Notes: generated from the letters alone by a model not told the origin. A stretch of 64,000 nucleotides of DNA from Caenorhabditis elegans (GCF_000002985.6 NC_003279.8:14012001-14076000), one strand, 5' to 3'. Shown: positions 33,521-45,016, numbered from the stretch's first letter. Program-made: numbers and translations.

Positions 33521-34240
33521 TGGTTGGCAACTTTTCTCAAACTCATTTTTCCGCGGAGTTACAGCCGATTTCCGCTTCCTACTTACAATACAAGTGTCCA
33601 AATCGAAGCAATAATCCACACATTCCTGCCATGTGGAAACGTTAGGACTACTGTAGCTATTGTAGATAGTAGGTTTACCATAAGTGATCAGCATTTTGTA
33701 ATCGGATAGTACCATCTGAAAGGGTTACTGTAGGCATGGTAAAAGGTACAGTAGGGAAAACAAACGCTGGGAAGGAGAATCCAGAGAAAACAGGCAAAAA
33801 TTGCAGATTTTAAGCGAGAAGTCATGATTTTCATGTGGAAAAGTGGGGAAATGAGTGTTCAAGAACAAATAACATAGACCTCTTTTAAAAAATCGGCGGA
33901 AAATGAGGCTCCGGGAGCCTTGGAAACACGACAATTTATTTATACGTAGGAGGGGCGCCGAACAATCTTTTTGGCGGTGGAAATATGTTTCAGGCGTTTG
34001 ATTTTGGAACTTGAGCCTCCATGAAAACTTTTTAGCCGTGTCTGCCTGCCTATTGGCCTATTTCTCTTTAACTCGCAGGAGCGATGCGGATGCGTTGCGG
34101 CTGCGTTGCGGTTGCGTTGCGGTCCAAAAATTGAAAAATAATTCATTTCATAGAAAAACCCGCGAATAAAATTCAAACCCATAAAAGTGCACATAAAACT
34201 ATTAAAACATGAAATTAAAACAAAAATCGAAATCAAAAAA

Positions 34241-36017
34241 CTAGGAAACTTTAACTCCATGCAGCTCATCATTGTACCCGGAAACTTTTTTCTCCAAACT
34301 ATTCTGTTTTGCAATTCTGGTGGCCACCAGAAGCAGTAGTGAGACACTGAAGAGCTCCGAGAGGGTCCAGACATCGAAAACATCGGACATTGAGTTCACT
34401 TCGGCAAGTACAGTACCGGCGCGGACACACAGCAGGTTGTAGGGGAAGAGGCCTGAAATGTTTTTCATTTTTGATTTTGAATTATTTTGGTATTGAAAAT
34501 CAGATTCGGCTCGTCGAGACGGTTTGAAAAAGTATAATCATGGCCTAGTTTTAAATGATGGCCTAACTTTGGATTTCTAGGCCGCCATTGAAAAGCTCAA
34601 TAACCCGGTTTTTTTTTAACCTAAGCTCATTGTAAATAAAACTCCTGTAATCAGCTCATTGAGACGGTTGGAAAAAGTTTGACCATGGGCTAGTTTTGGA
34701 TAATGGCCTAACTTTTTGGATTTCTAGGCCACCAACAACTCACCGACAAAAACCGAGCTGGCGTGATATCTCAAAGGTACATCCAAAAATGGACTGGAGA
34801 TGTTCAGCAACCAATGAGGAGTGAATGGGAAGATTCTGGCAGACAATAGGAAAAACCAGAGGCGGTCACGTTCGGCGTTTACCTGAAAAAAAATGTTTGT
34901 TAATATTTACATTCGAAAAACATAAATTTGCTGGGCATGCTCCAAAAATTTCAGGGAAATTGACCACTGGTAGCTGAGTTACGCCGCTTTAAAGTTTTCG
35001 AGAGGCGACGCGGCTGCGCTGCGGTCGACACGCGCCGCAGCCGCACCGCACCTCAAAACTTCAAACTGCTGTATATTGGCGCTTAATACTTCGTTTGCCT
35101 CAAAATTTTTGGAGCATGCTCAGATACCCATTAGCTTTAATTTCTACTTACCAAACACCGCAAACTTTCAATTCTTGACTTCAAAAACCGGTCGACAATT
35201 GGTGCTGCAAAAAGAGCCGATAGGCAGAAGCATAAAGATGCTCCAACTGCGTTAAGGCTGCAAACCAGTGCAACTCCACGAACTGTGCCAAAAAGTGCTC
35301 CAGCTAGAAGATTCTGAAACTCAGAATTTTGTTTTAAAAACAGGAACATTTTGAAATATTATAGTACCATGAAAAATGATCCGGGAATCGCAAAAGTCTG
35401 CTTGTAGAGGTAAGCTGCTGAGAAGAGAAGTACTGTGTAGGCGGCATGGGATTCTCTGAAAAATGAGGATGCGTTGCGGTCGCGTTGCGGTTTTTTTAAA
35501 TTTCGGCTGAAAAATTCATAAGAACTGATATTATAGCAGAATTTGACCGTTTCCTCAACGAAAAAACACAAAATTCGGACAAAATCCTGATTTTTGAAAA
35601 CTTCCCGAAACGCGTTGCGGTAGCGTCGCGGTCGCGTGGCGGTTTTTCAAATTTTGGTTAGAAATTTGGTTTACAAAACATATTTTCACTGAAATTTGAG
35701 ATTTTTTCAAAGAAAGTCAATGAAAAATTCAATGGAAAATGAATTTGCGTGATTTTTCAGTTTTTCCATGCGGTGCGGTTGCGTAGCGGCACTAAAATTT
35801 CAAAACTCACTCATATTTTGTCAAACTCGAGCTCAACTCCCGCAACCCTTCCAAATCCCTCGGGAACCGAGGCCTCTGCGCACCCTAAATCAAAAATTTC
35901 CAGCTTTTTAGCAGAAAAATCTCAAAAAACCTCCGGAAGTGGTCCGTAGCTCCAAACCGCGTACAAAACCAACGAGGCGCCAAAGAAAACGAGAAGCAAG
36001 CCGCAAATTCGCAGCAT
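34241..36017 (-). CDS. TMEM41-like VTT-domain membrane protein (6 exons, 253 aa)
   Basis: A multi-pass membrane protein of the VTT (DedA/SNARE-associated Golgi, TMEM41/VMP1) family; relatives act as ER lipid scramblases in autophagosome and lipoprotein biology. Exons: 35931-36017, 35811-35884, 35368-35455, 35152-35313, 34744-34882 and 34241-34452, with phases consistent throughout. It begins MLRICGLLLVFFGASLVLYA (first membrane helix). The VTT signature is split over exons 3-4: YLYKQTFAIPGSFFM then NLLAGALFG...GA. It is followed by ARIFPFTPHWLLN and a last helix SVSLLLLVATRIA, with a hydrophilic tail. Length fits TMEM41A (about 264 aa in human). Introns carry GC-rich 'gcgttgcgg' repeats. Which TMEM41 subtype it is remains an inference. 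Confidence 0.85.
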
Positions 36018-36537
36018 TCTCTGTGAAGAAATGATTTGATTTTTTTTTGATGGAGAATGTGGAAGAGATACAACGTGTAGAAACGTGTGTAAAATTTAAT
36101 TTTCCCAAATTTTTTTTATTAAAAAATATATTCTACGCCCAAAAATTAACGTTTAAGACAGTTCTAACACAAGAAAAATAACTAAAATTGCTAAAAATCA
36201 ATAGGAAAGTGTAACTGTCTGTCTTGAAAACAAACAGGAAAGGGGGAGAGAGAGGGGGAGGGAGGCGACAAAGAGATGGGGAGAATAGATAAGGAATTAG
36301 CATAACATTTGACCCTTCAACGGGAAGTTGTTCTGGGAGACCAGAAGACCACAGGACCACAGTACCAGAAGCCAAAAGACTAGAAAATGGCCTGAAGGCC
36401 CCTCAGAAAACCAAGTAGTTAGGGGAAGGGGGGTATAGTGATCAATGATTAAGAAGAAAACAAAACTAATAGGGTTAGTACAAAATACATGGTTTAACAG
36501 TGATTTGTAGAAAAAAAAACACAATCAAGATTTGATA

Positions 36538-38283
36538 TCAATCGGAGCGTTCGCCGTCGTCCTCGTCGCTCGATGATGAATCTTGACCGGTGGAGGCCTT
36601 GCGCACGAAATGAGCGTAGACTAGGGTTTCCGTCTGCAAATTTTCAAGATTTTAGTGTTTTGATGGAAGTACTAGAGGACCAGGACCACAGGACCAGGAC
36701 CACAGGATCAGGACCACAGGACCAGGACCACAGGACCAGGACCACAGGACCAGGACCACAGGACCACAGGACCATAGGACCACAGGACCACAGGACCACA
36801 GGACCACAGGACCACAGGACCAGGACCAGGACCACAGGACCAGGACCAGGACCAGGACCAGGACCAGGACCAGGACCAGGACCAGGACCAGGACCAGGAC
36901 CAGGGCCAGGACCAGGACCAGAGGACCAGGACCAGAACCAGGACCAGGACCACAGGACTAGGACCAGGACCAGGACCAGGACCAGGACCAGGACCAGGAC
37001 CAGGACCAGGACCAGGACCAGAACCAGGGCCAGGACCAGGACCAGGACCAGAACCAGGACCAGGACCAGGACCAGGACCACAGGACCAGGACCAGGACCA
37101 GGACCACAGGGCCAGGACCAGAACCAGGGCTAGAGGTAAGCGAAGAACGCTAAATTTTGAAGCCCACCGAACCCACCTCAAGTCTCACAAACTGCACATT
37201 GGTCCTTCTATACCCCGGCAGCTCGCGGTCCCACAACTGCTGCTGGGCATCCTTCCCCTTCTCCGAAATGTCATTGGCAAAGACTGTCATCAAGATCTTA
37301 TTTGGTCTGTAAGGAACTTTGTTGAACTACATTAAGTTTTTCTAAATACTCACCTGAAACACTGAAGAACCTTCCGAGTCTGCGAGTACAGGCAGACCAA
37401 GTCCTGGTTGGTCTCGAAGGAAGCGAAGCTGAATGCCTTCTCGGGAGTCACGTGGATGGTTGCGTATTGGTCAGTGTCATTCATATAAGCGTTCATACTG
37501 TAGCCGCACGGGTCGAACAGCTCGTCGTGAACATCTGCACCTGCCGGGATGATCTTGTCAATACCGGCTCGCTGTAAAGAATTGATTAAAGATCATCGGA
37601 CTCCCATCGCGAGGGCTTACCATGAAGCAGTCATTGCCATCCACCGCATAGTCTTTGGTAAACTTGTGGAGCACCTCCTCATCCAGATCGCTCATCAAGA
37701 TCTCCAAGGTGTGATCGGGTTGCTTGTGAGCTGGGAACTCAACTTCTCTGTGGAATGTGTAAAGGTACCATCTATCCTGTTTGAGGGATCCAAGACAGTA
37801 CGCATGACCATCCACAAAAAAACTATCCAGATACTCCACCTCCGCATCAAAGTTCTTATGAAGCGATGGTTGAAGATCCGGGCGCAAGAAGTTCTTCCTG
37901 GAGTAGTAGACGGATTGGACTTGATCCAGCCCGGCGTAGGCCCCGGCTAGCTGCATGATCACTGGAAGGGCAGCCAGCAAGCGAGTTGTGCCACAGGTCT
38001 TGAGGATCACACGGTTGTCCGAGATGAACAGAGAGGACTCGCTGAGCACGTAAGAGTCGATGGACTCGTTGTGCTTGGAGTGGAGGATCTTACAGCGAGC
38101 GATGTCAAGCATTGCATCGATCTCCTCTCTTGGGATGATTCGGAGGGAGCGAGTCTCATTCTGTGTGCTCGAGCAGAACCAGAGCTCCAGAAGCTTCTCG
38201 GCACCTTCGAAGAAGTACTCCTCATCCGGAGCCTTGACCGGATGGGTTTGAACGGCAAAGTTGGTGGCAGACGTGGCAGACAT
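36538..38283 (-). CDS. smd-1: S-adenosylmethionine decarboxylase proenzyme (4 exons, 368 aa)
   Basis: A cytosolic pyruvoyl enzyme that makes decarboxylated AdoMet, the aminopropyl donor for spermidine and spermine synthesis. Exons: 37621-38283, 37354-37571, 37177-37306 and 36538-36633 (phases 0, 2, 0). Key features: the N-terminal FEGAEKLLELWF region, and the autocleavage site YVLSESSLFISDNR, where the serine becomes pyruvate, followed by KTCGTT with its Cys. Further on are SVYYSRKNFLRPDLQP and FDPCGYSMNAY. The C-terminus is acidic and serine-rich (SSSSDEDDGERSD). Length is typical of eukaryotic AdoMetDC. The leader is spliced and contains one short uORF, as in other eukaryotic AdoMetDC genes. 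The last intron (36634-37176) is filled by a GGACCA hexamer array. Confidence 0.96.
36672..37134. repeat. GGACCA hexamer minisatellite in the last smd-1 intron
   Basis: About 75 copies of GGACCA (CAGGAC), with interspersed 'ccacagga' variants toward the 3' end of the intron. Long ORFs on both strands here (poly Gly-Pro, Arg-Thr, Val-Leu) are translations of the repeat. Confidence 0.95.
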
Positions 38284-38659
38284 TATGGGGGAAGGGTTGT
38301 AGTATGGGTATGTCGAAAGACGGATTTTCTATTGAAAATGGGTTTAGGAGGTATAGGCTCCTTAGCTGGACCCGCTAGGGAGGACGACGGTATAGGACGA
38401 GGATGCGGGTCTTTCGGTCGGGACCCATACACCTCGGGGGTATCAGCGGAAGCGGGAACGCTTGTCGGCGAACACCACGGCGGCGGACGAAGTTAGGGTG
38501 GGGTTGTCTCTGAAAATTCAGGGATTAGGCCAATATTTTTAGATTTTTTAGAGCCTGCATACCTGGCAGATGAAGTGTCCGAAGGTGGACGCGGTGGTGG
38601 CGACTCGTCGGGAGAACGGTCTACGCTCACTGTACGGATTTTGGCTGGGTAAGGTGACC
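38284..38659 (-). promoter_or_regulatory. Spliced 5' leader of smd-1
   Basis: Splice signals on - suggest a leader with exon 38563-38659 (acceptor TTTTTCAG|GGTCACC, donor GCCAG|GTATGC), a 53-bp intron (38510-38562) and an exon running from 38509 into the CDS. A further upstream exon may end at 38873 (CTCAG|GTGAGA). Only one upstream ATG is present in this leader (38428). An ATG-less open frame runs across the leader exons and closes shortly before the uORF. Confidence 0.5.
38375..38428 (-). CDS. uORF in the smd-1 leader (17 codons)
   Basis: Reads MGPDRKTRILVLYRRPP then TAG, and ends 91 bases before the smd-1 ATG. AdoMetDC genes of mammals and plants have regulatory uORFs (MAGDIS in mammals) that couple translation to polyamine level. 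This peptide is not the same, but a similar role is plausible. Existence is seen; function is inferred. Confidence 0.45.
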   Translation of the reverse strand: MGPDRKTRILVLYRRPP

Positions 38660-40135
38660 CTGAAAAATTGGATAATGTTTCGTGTGCAGAGCCCCCAACA
38701 ACCTCAAAACCCTCCCATCAATTTCTGGTTGAGGGAACACACACACGCTTCCTGTTCCTCTTTCTTCTTTCTTTTTTTTTTTTTCTTTTTTTTTCTTTCT
38801 TTTCTTCCCCCATTCCTCCAGCCTCTTACGTCATGACCACTCAATTTTTAAAAAAACAAAGAAAAGTCTCACCTGAGTTAGCTGCGGCGCTCCACAGGAA
38901 CGGCTCACAGCACCCACAAGTCTTACGGTGTGGAGCAAAAAGTGCTCGGTTTGGAGAGAGAGCTTGGTCTTAGAAAACTGCCGGGGGAGCTTTCTGAAGT
39001 TACCTAAAAAAAATTTCTAGCTTTTTTTTGGGTAAATCGTAGAAAGAAGAGAATAATAGGGAAAAAAAGTGACGGTAGATAGAACCGAAAAGAGCCAGCA
39101 CACTGAATGAGCAGTTGAGTGCAGTTGGGAGCCTGTCACACTGATAACGATATGTTGATAAGATTGAAGGAGGTGGAGCCACTTTTCGTGCAAACCTATG
39201 TAGCTCCTTGCTCCAAATGCCAAAATCAATGGGGCGTTCTCCAGCTGAGAGCGGGTAGCCTCTCTGCGTCTCGGCTTGGGGAAAAAAAAAAGAAAAAAAA
39301 AGAAAAAAAGAGAGGTCCCCGAAGCTTTTCCAAATGCAAACATTTGTGCTATGATGTGATGAGCAAACATATCGCTAACTGAAATATTACTTTGTCTGGG
39401 AATGGAAAATAGGTTATTGGTCCCCAGAAATCACGGGAAAGGAGGTGTCGGTTGTAGTGAAGGCTAAATTGTGCTCGGTCATTGGTGTCTATGACCTGGA
39501 GTGCGGAACGTTTGAAGGGCCAGGACTTTTAGAGCATGGTAATGTTCACCAACAAATCGCTTGAATCTGAAGGCTTTGGGGTCTCTGGGGATCTTTCTTA
39601 CTGCAGGACCTCATAAGATCCTCCTGAAACCCAGCTGGGTGATGAAACTCATAGCTTCAAACGACACATAACTCTATAAACTGACTACTAATAGTACTGA
39701 GTTGAGCTCAATATGGGCTTAGAAGCTTTGGGCCAGGCCACAGCACATCCTACTGAATTTTAATTGACTGCCGGAGGAGCTGGAGTTTTCTGCTGGAGAA
39801 GTAGCTCAAGATCCTGAAGACTTTCCAAAAAAAAAAGAAATCTTACTCTATATGAGCCTAATATTCACATGCTAGCCTAACGGAGCATTGAGCACATTCC
39901 CCTAGTCTATTTGCTGACGTGGCGACTTCTTATCAGTAGCTATCAGAGGTCGACTGAACAACTCTTTGTGCACATGAAACGCAAAGTTCTTTTCTTTTCT
40001 CATCCTTATCACCACTTAATTTGTATATAAAACTACCTTTGGACGTCTGAAATGATGTGGTGACTACACATCAACAACTTGTATAGTTTTATTATTAAAA
40101 AAGGAGAACATTAAAATGTTTACTGCATTATGGAG
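38660..40135. other. Intergenic region upstream of smd-1
   Basis: Contains a T/C tract (38760-38815), possible smd-1 leader exon (ending 38873), an A/G tract (39280-39315) and otherwise unremarkable sequence. No further gene is supported. Confidence 0.5.
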
Positions 40136-42154
40136 TTATACAAGTGTAGGTTTGACTCCGCAAACATAGGCCTTCCAGCACGCTGTGTTTGGATAAAATC
40201 CGTTACCTGCGCTGGAAGTTTCGGATAATTTCAGTTTTCCAGGTCAATTTTCAGTACTTACGCCCCATCATCCATCCAAATATTGCCTTCTTTCGTGAAT
40301 TGTAAGACCACCGAGTAAGCAGGCCACGGGTTCCCATCCGGAGTGTTCGGGCGCCATTTATAGCCCCCAAGATTTGCCGATAAGGTAGGGTCCGAGAAGT
40401 ACAGGGCCTGGAAACTTCAGATTCATTCAAGATCTAAAGGTTAGGCTGGTCTTGCATTCGTCCCGGTGCATTGGGGTCTGGTGTCATTAATCACATTACA
40501 TTCTGGCTTCCGATCTCCGTCTACCCATATACCTGTCATTGGGAACAAGCCCTTGTTTTTGGAAGTGTTGTGGATAACTTGACCTTTTCCTAAAAACTTG
40601 AGGAGTCTTAATCAGGTATATCCAGGGCGCACTGACCAACAATAAAATTAAACTCCGCCTGACTATCCACCCCACTTAACTGGGCACCCATTTTTGCACA
40701 TTGCGATTTTGCAAATAGTTGACCAAAGCATGCAGAGTTATCAATCACCTGTGGAAGGACCATAGGGCTTGAAGTTTAGGTTTTAGGCTTACCTGTAAAC
40801 ACCAAAGCCCCCGAGGCCTGGAGAACATTGTGAAGTTAGTCGGGCACGTGGGCTTGGAGCAATTGAATTTCCAAGTAGGGTTGTTATAGGTTGTATTGCA
40901 AGGTGGGCCCTAAAGTAGAATAACAGGTGAAAGCTGTAATGATTAAAAATTGGTTACTGAAAAAGACTGCAGAAAATTTATAGGGCACACTGAGTTATCA
41001 AGAGATGTCGAAAATTTGAAAGCAAATCTTGAGCCATCAACTAAATGAGTTGCAGTGGAGAGCTAGCCAATTTGGAACATTTGGCAGTTATTGTCGTATA
41101 CTGCCTGAACAATATTGGTTATTGAAAAATAGTGTACACTTGGTTAGTTGACAACTTTTTGATAGCTTTGCCGAAGTATTCTTTTAACAATGCTCACCGG
41201 TCGAGGAACTTTCCCACATTAAACTTCCATAACTTTGAAACTAGAAGAGTTATCAAAACGTTGTCAACTGAAGAAATGTGGCAAAATTTAAGAGGTATAT
41301 TTTGATAGTTTATTATTTTTTCAATATCTTTACATACCGTCGAGTTACAGGACTTCTCAAACATGCTCACTAGCGGAAAGTCTTGCTGCTTCAAACTGAT
41401 GTATCTTTAAAACTAAAAGAGTTATCAAAAAGTTGCTTACTGGAAAATTGTGGCAAATTTTTAGCGCTATACTTTGATAGTTTACTATTTTTTGATACCT
41501 TTCATACGGTTGAGTTACAGGACTTTAAAGTAGAGCCTTATTTTATAGATACTCATTGACGGAAAAGTCTTGCTGCTTCAAACTGATGTATCTTTAAAAC
41601 TAAAAAGGTTATCAAAAAATTGTCAACTGAACAATTGTGGCAAATTTTTACCGCTATATTTTGATAGTTTATTGCTTTTTGATATCTTTACATACGGTTG
41701 AGTTACAGGATTTCAACGTCGGGCCTCATTCAGACATGATCACTGGCAAAAAAGTCTCGCTGCTTCAAACTGATGTATCTTTAATACTAAAAACGTTATT
41801 AAAAAGTTGTTAACTAGCAAAATATGAGAAATTGTCAGAGCAACACTTTGCTAGTTGGTTTTTATCTGATTTCTCTCCTCTAAGCAGAGTTAGAGGACTT
41901 CACGTCAGCTAACATAATGGTCATACCATGCAAGTATCCAAACCGTAGCAATAGTCCACGCACTCTTTCCAAAGGAAACGTCGGGATTACTGTAGGTACT
42001 GTAGGTACCAGGTTGACCATTTGTAATAAGCATTTTGTAATCGGACACCGCCACCTGAATAGGTTACTGTATACAGAAAGTTTGGAAAACTCACATTTGG
42101 AATTAAAATCCAAAGAAAATAGGCGAAAAATGTAGATTTGAAGTTGGAGTTCAT
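40136..42154 (-). pseudogene. CW/PAN + C-type-lectin-like gene, copy 2, with frameshift and stop
   Basis: It has the same eight-exon layout as its two neighbours: 42095-42154, 41927-42054, 40958-41104, 40793-40909, 40637-40748, 40456-40589, 40262-40407 and 40136-40211. It begins MNSNFKSTFFAYFLWILIPN. Exon 2 is 128 nt where copy 1 has 129: a base is missing near 41976 (GTTTCCTTTGG against GTTTCCACATGG), which shifts the frame. Exon 3 also has an in-frame TAG (near 41064) where the intact paralogue has CAA. Later exons still resemble coding sequence (WVDGDRKPECN, FSDPTLSANLGGY, YVCGVKPTLV). The exon 6 donor is GC (AAT|GCAAG). Two independent lesions make this a likely pseudogene, though a sequencing error or strain difference cannot be excluded. 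Confidence 0.75.
41120..41830. repeat. Tandem AGTTGACAAC-type repeats in lectin copy 2 intron 2
   Basis: Three direct units of about 180 bp (41210-41380, 41390-41550, 41570-41740) each carry 'tgctgcttcaaactgatgta' or a variant, 'gagttatcaaaa', 'tttgatagttta' and 'gagttacaggact'. They fill the second intron. Confidence 0.65.
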
Positions 42155-42592
42155 GTTGTAAATGAGAATATTTTAAAATATGAGTGTTTGGACCTCATAA
42201 TATTTGTTTTATATGCGGGAAGCTATGGAAACTGTAGCGTAGGAGATATGAGCTTTGACGGAAAACCACGCTTGAAATGTTCAAAAATTTTACACACTGA
42301 ACTTTGAAAATTTCAGTTTTCTATGTAGCCCAACTTTTACATATTGCCTGAGTAGTGGCCCAAGGTACCTGTGCGATATGGAGTTAGTTCCAAATTGGGT
42401 ATTTTTGGCTGGAAATTGCAGAATATATGTAATAAATTTTAAAAACTTGATTTGGAATCAATATTATGTCAAATTGAATTTTTTTTTTCAAAATTTTAAA
42501 AACAAATTTCAATGTTTTTTTTTTTAATTTTTCAATTTTCAAATCACTGTTATAGTAAATTTTTTAACGTTTCATTAGATTATAAGACATAA

Positions 42593-45016
42593 TTAGGTCG
42601 GAACAGCACCACATAAGTATCCCATCCAACAATATACGCCGCTAACTGGCTCACTGGATCTGAAAATTCAGAAATTATGCGAAGTCTCTAGCTGAAATAG
42701 TTAATATCGGTAGAGTGATTTTTATTTCTATTTTCAAGACTCTTTTTTTTTCTTAAAACTCTTTTTTTTTCAATTTAAAAAACTAACGGAGTATCTTCCA
42801 TTCCATAAAGTTCAGTAGTGTACAAATTTAGCACAATACCATCAGCCGGGGCATCCCCTCCGTCAGGCCTGCCAGGTAGCCATAGGTATCCGCCAGGCGG
42901 GGAGGATAAGGTGGGGTCCGTGAAGGAAAACGCCTGAAAATTGGGGTAAACGTGATGTAGCGGTATAAAAGATACAATTTAAGTATAGGGTAAGTTAGAA
43001 ATTTTCTTTTGTTTTAAAAAAAAAATTTCAGTTTTATTGCCAAAAACCTTTCAAAAAAGGAATTTTTTAAAACATTAAAAAAAAAATTTTTTTTTGAATT
43101 TTTTTGCCCCAAAAAATTGTTTTCTGTAAAATTTTCAGCTTTTAAAAATTTTCAAAAATGTCAAACCTGTGTAGTATTACAAGGATACGTGGTATTTCCC
43201 ATACAAGCCAAAGTCCGAGCTCCATCTACCCATACCCCTGTCGCGTAGTATTGTGTGCTACCGATCTTGTTTGTGGTGACGTTTTTGAAAATTGGCCAAC
43301 TTCCGGCTGGAATTTTAGATAAATAAGTTGTAATTGCTTTACTATATCAAAAATTCTGTTGATTTGAAATACTTAGAAAAAATTTTTGATCTAAAAAATT
43401 TTTTTTTGATTTTTTTTCCAAATTTTTTTTTTTCAAATAAAAATTGAAATTTCTCTAAATTTCCTTATTTTTGGCATTTTACCTAAATACGTTAAATCAA
43501 CTCTGAAATAACTATAACAACCATTTTAGCATCCCAAAGCCCCCCTTACCAAGCATAAAGTCGTACTCCGCCGTCGAGTCGAGCCCGCTCAGCTGAGCAC
43601 CGTAACTGTTGCACATTGTGGCTGCAATCGTTTTGTTACAGCAGGCATAGTGTTGAATAACCTGAAAATTTTGATAAATTCAGAAAATTTGAGCTGGAAA
43701 AAATATGTTAAAATCAAAAAAATTGTGAAAAAAAAAGTTCGCAAAAAATTTTTTTACCAACATTTTTTTTCCTAAAATTTTTAGTTTACTATGTATTTTC
43801 AAACAGTTAAAAAAATGTTAGGGTTTTCTATATTGTTAATGCAGAAAAAAAATTTCTGATTCAAAAAAATCTACCAAAAATGCTGATCCAAAATTATTTT
43901 GCAAATTTTTTTCAAGACCTAAAAAAATTATCAAAAAAAATGTTTTTTTTTGAAAAATGGGAAATGCCTCTATTTTCCTAGTTTCAACATTCTAACAGCT
44001 TTACCTTCATACACCACGGCCCCAAATCTCTCACAAAAAGTGCATAGTTGGTAGGACACTCCAATTGTGTAGAGTTGGCAAATGTCCAAGTTGGGGCGCT
44101 GTAGCTAACCGTATACGGTTGATACGTAGTATTTGTAAAGTAGTGACCCTTAAAATTGGATTTGTATTCTTTAAAAGTGCTAAATCTACCTGTAAAGAAG
44201 TTGGCTCCTGAATTGGGCAAGTTGCGTTGTCCGCCAGGAATTTGAAGGCAATTTTAGTCTCGGAGGTGCTGGTTGCAGTGGAGATTTGACCAATTTCAAA
44301 CATTTGACAGTTATTGTTGTATACCGCCTGGAAATACAAAAAAAGAACTAGTTAGAAAGTGTGAAAATTGCGATTAAAACCAGAATTTTGGAGAATCTAG
44401 GTTAGTGGACGTATCATCAATCTTCAAGCCTCTGTCTCTTAAATACTAGCACAGATATTTAAAAAAATTTAAATAGTGTATTATTTACATACAATTTGCT
44501 ACATTTTGTTAGTTGACAACTTTTTGATACCTATGCTCACTGTGGAGTTACATTGGCTAAAAGCTCGCCCCGCTTCAAGAACTTTCTAGGCACATATCTC
44601 AAAAACTAGAACAGCCACTCAAAATTGCTCAACTACAACATTAATCTACATAAAATTTCCTACGTTTTGTTAGTTGTCAGTATTTTGATAACTCTACTCT
44701 CTGCAGAGCTATGAGCGTTTGAAGTCGACTTACGAAGCAGAGTGTGTCTCCCTTTCCGCTAACTAGGGGGATGGACTCACCACACAAGTGCTCAATCCTA
44801 AACAATATTCCAAACAGTCCTCCCAAGTATCGGTACTTGGCAATGGGTTACTGTAGCTACTGTAGACGCCAGGCTCCCCAAAAGTTACCATCATTTTCAA
44901 TGTGGAAGGCGATATCTGAAGTGAGAGAGCATTTGTCCATGTCAATTTAAAAAACTACCTGCCTGTGAAATTGAAAAGATAATGAGGAATAATGGACATT
45001 TTGAAGCGAAATTCAT
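42593..45016 (-). CDS. CW/PAN + C-type-lectin-like secreted protein (8 exons, 311 aa)
   Basis: The intact member of the local trio. Exons: 44963-45016, 44781-44915, 44190-44327, 44005-44148, 43550-43661, 43167-43306, 42788-42933 and 42593-42659, totalling 312 codons with consistent phases. The protein has a signal peptide (MNFASKCPLFLIIFSISQ) and a CW-type PAN module with MMVTFGEPGVYSSYSN, TWEDCLEYC and STCV. A middle region follows (AVYNNNCQMFEIGQ, then SAPTWTFANSTQLECP). Last is a C-type-lectin-like domain with HYACCNKT, WVDGARTLACMGNTT, FSFTDPTLS and CWMGYLCG. Many such worm proteins are secreted and pathogen-responsive; no specific ligand is claimed. Intron 1 seems to use a GC donor (CACAG|GCAGGT), chosen because it alone keeps the frame. 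Confidence 0.85.

Larger units (their letters stand above)
31531..33834 (-). pseudogene. CW/PAN + C-type-lectin-like secreted protein gene, copy 1, with in-frame stop
   Basis: Eight exons match the intact paralogue at 42.6-45.0 kb: 33766-33834, 33587-33715, 33155-33295, 32995-33111, 32839-32950, 32656-32786, 31653-31798 and 31531-31606. The product would be a secreted protein of 306 codons: a leader (CFLWILLPS), a CW-type PAN module (ITYGKPTIYNSYSS...TWQECVDYC...DTC), then a C-type-lectin-like domain (WLDGARKASCMGT, FSFTDPTLS, GYVCGVKPTLV). All phases agree, but exon 4 has TAG at 33028-33030 where the 40.1-kb copy has ATG. Exon 4 is 117 nt and phase 0 at both ends, so skipping it would restore an open frame. 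Possibilities are a recent pseudogene or an isoform lacking exon 4. Intron 6 contains a hAT MITE. Confidence 0.75.

Noticed and set aside
36573-37181. Long ORFs on both strands (145-186 codons) with poly Gly-Pro or Val-Leu composition
   Set aside because: They are translations of the GGACCA hexamer repeat in an smd-1 intron, open in several frames because the repeat has no stops.
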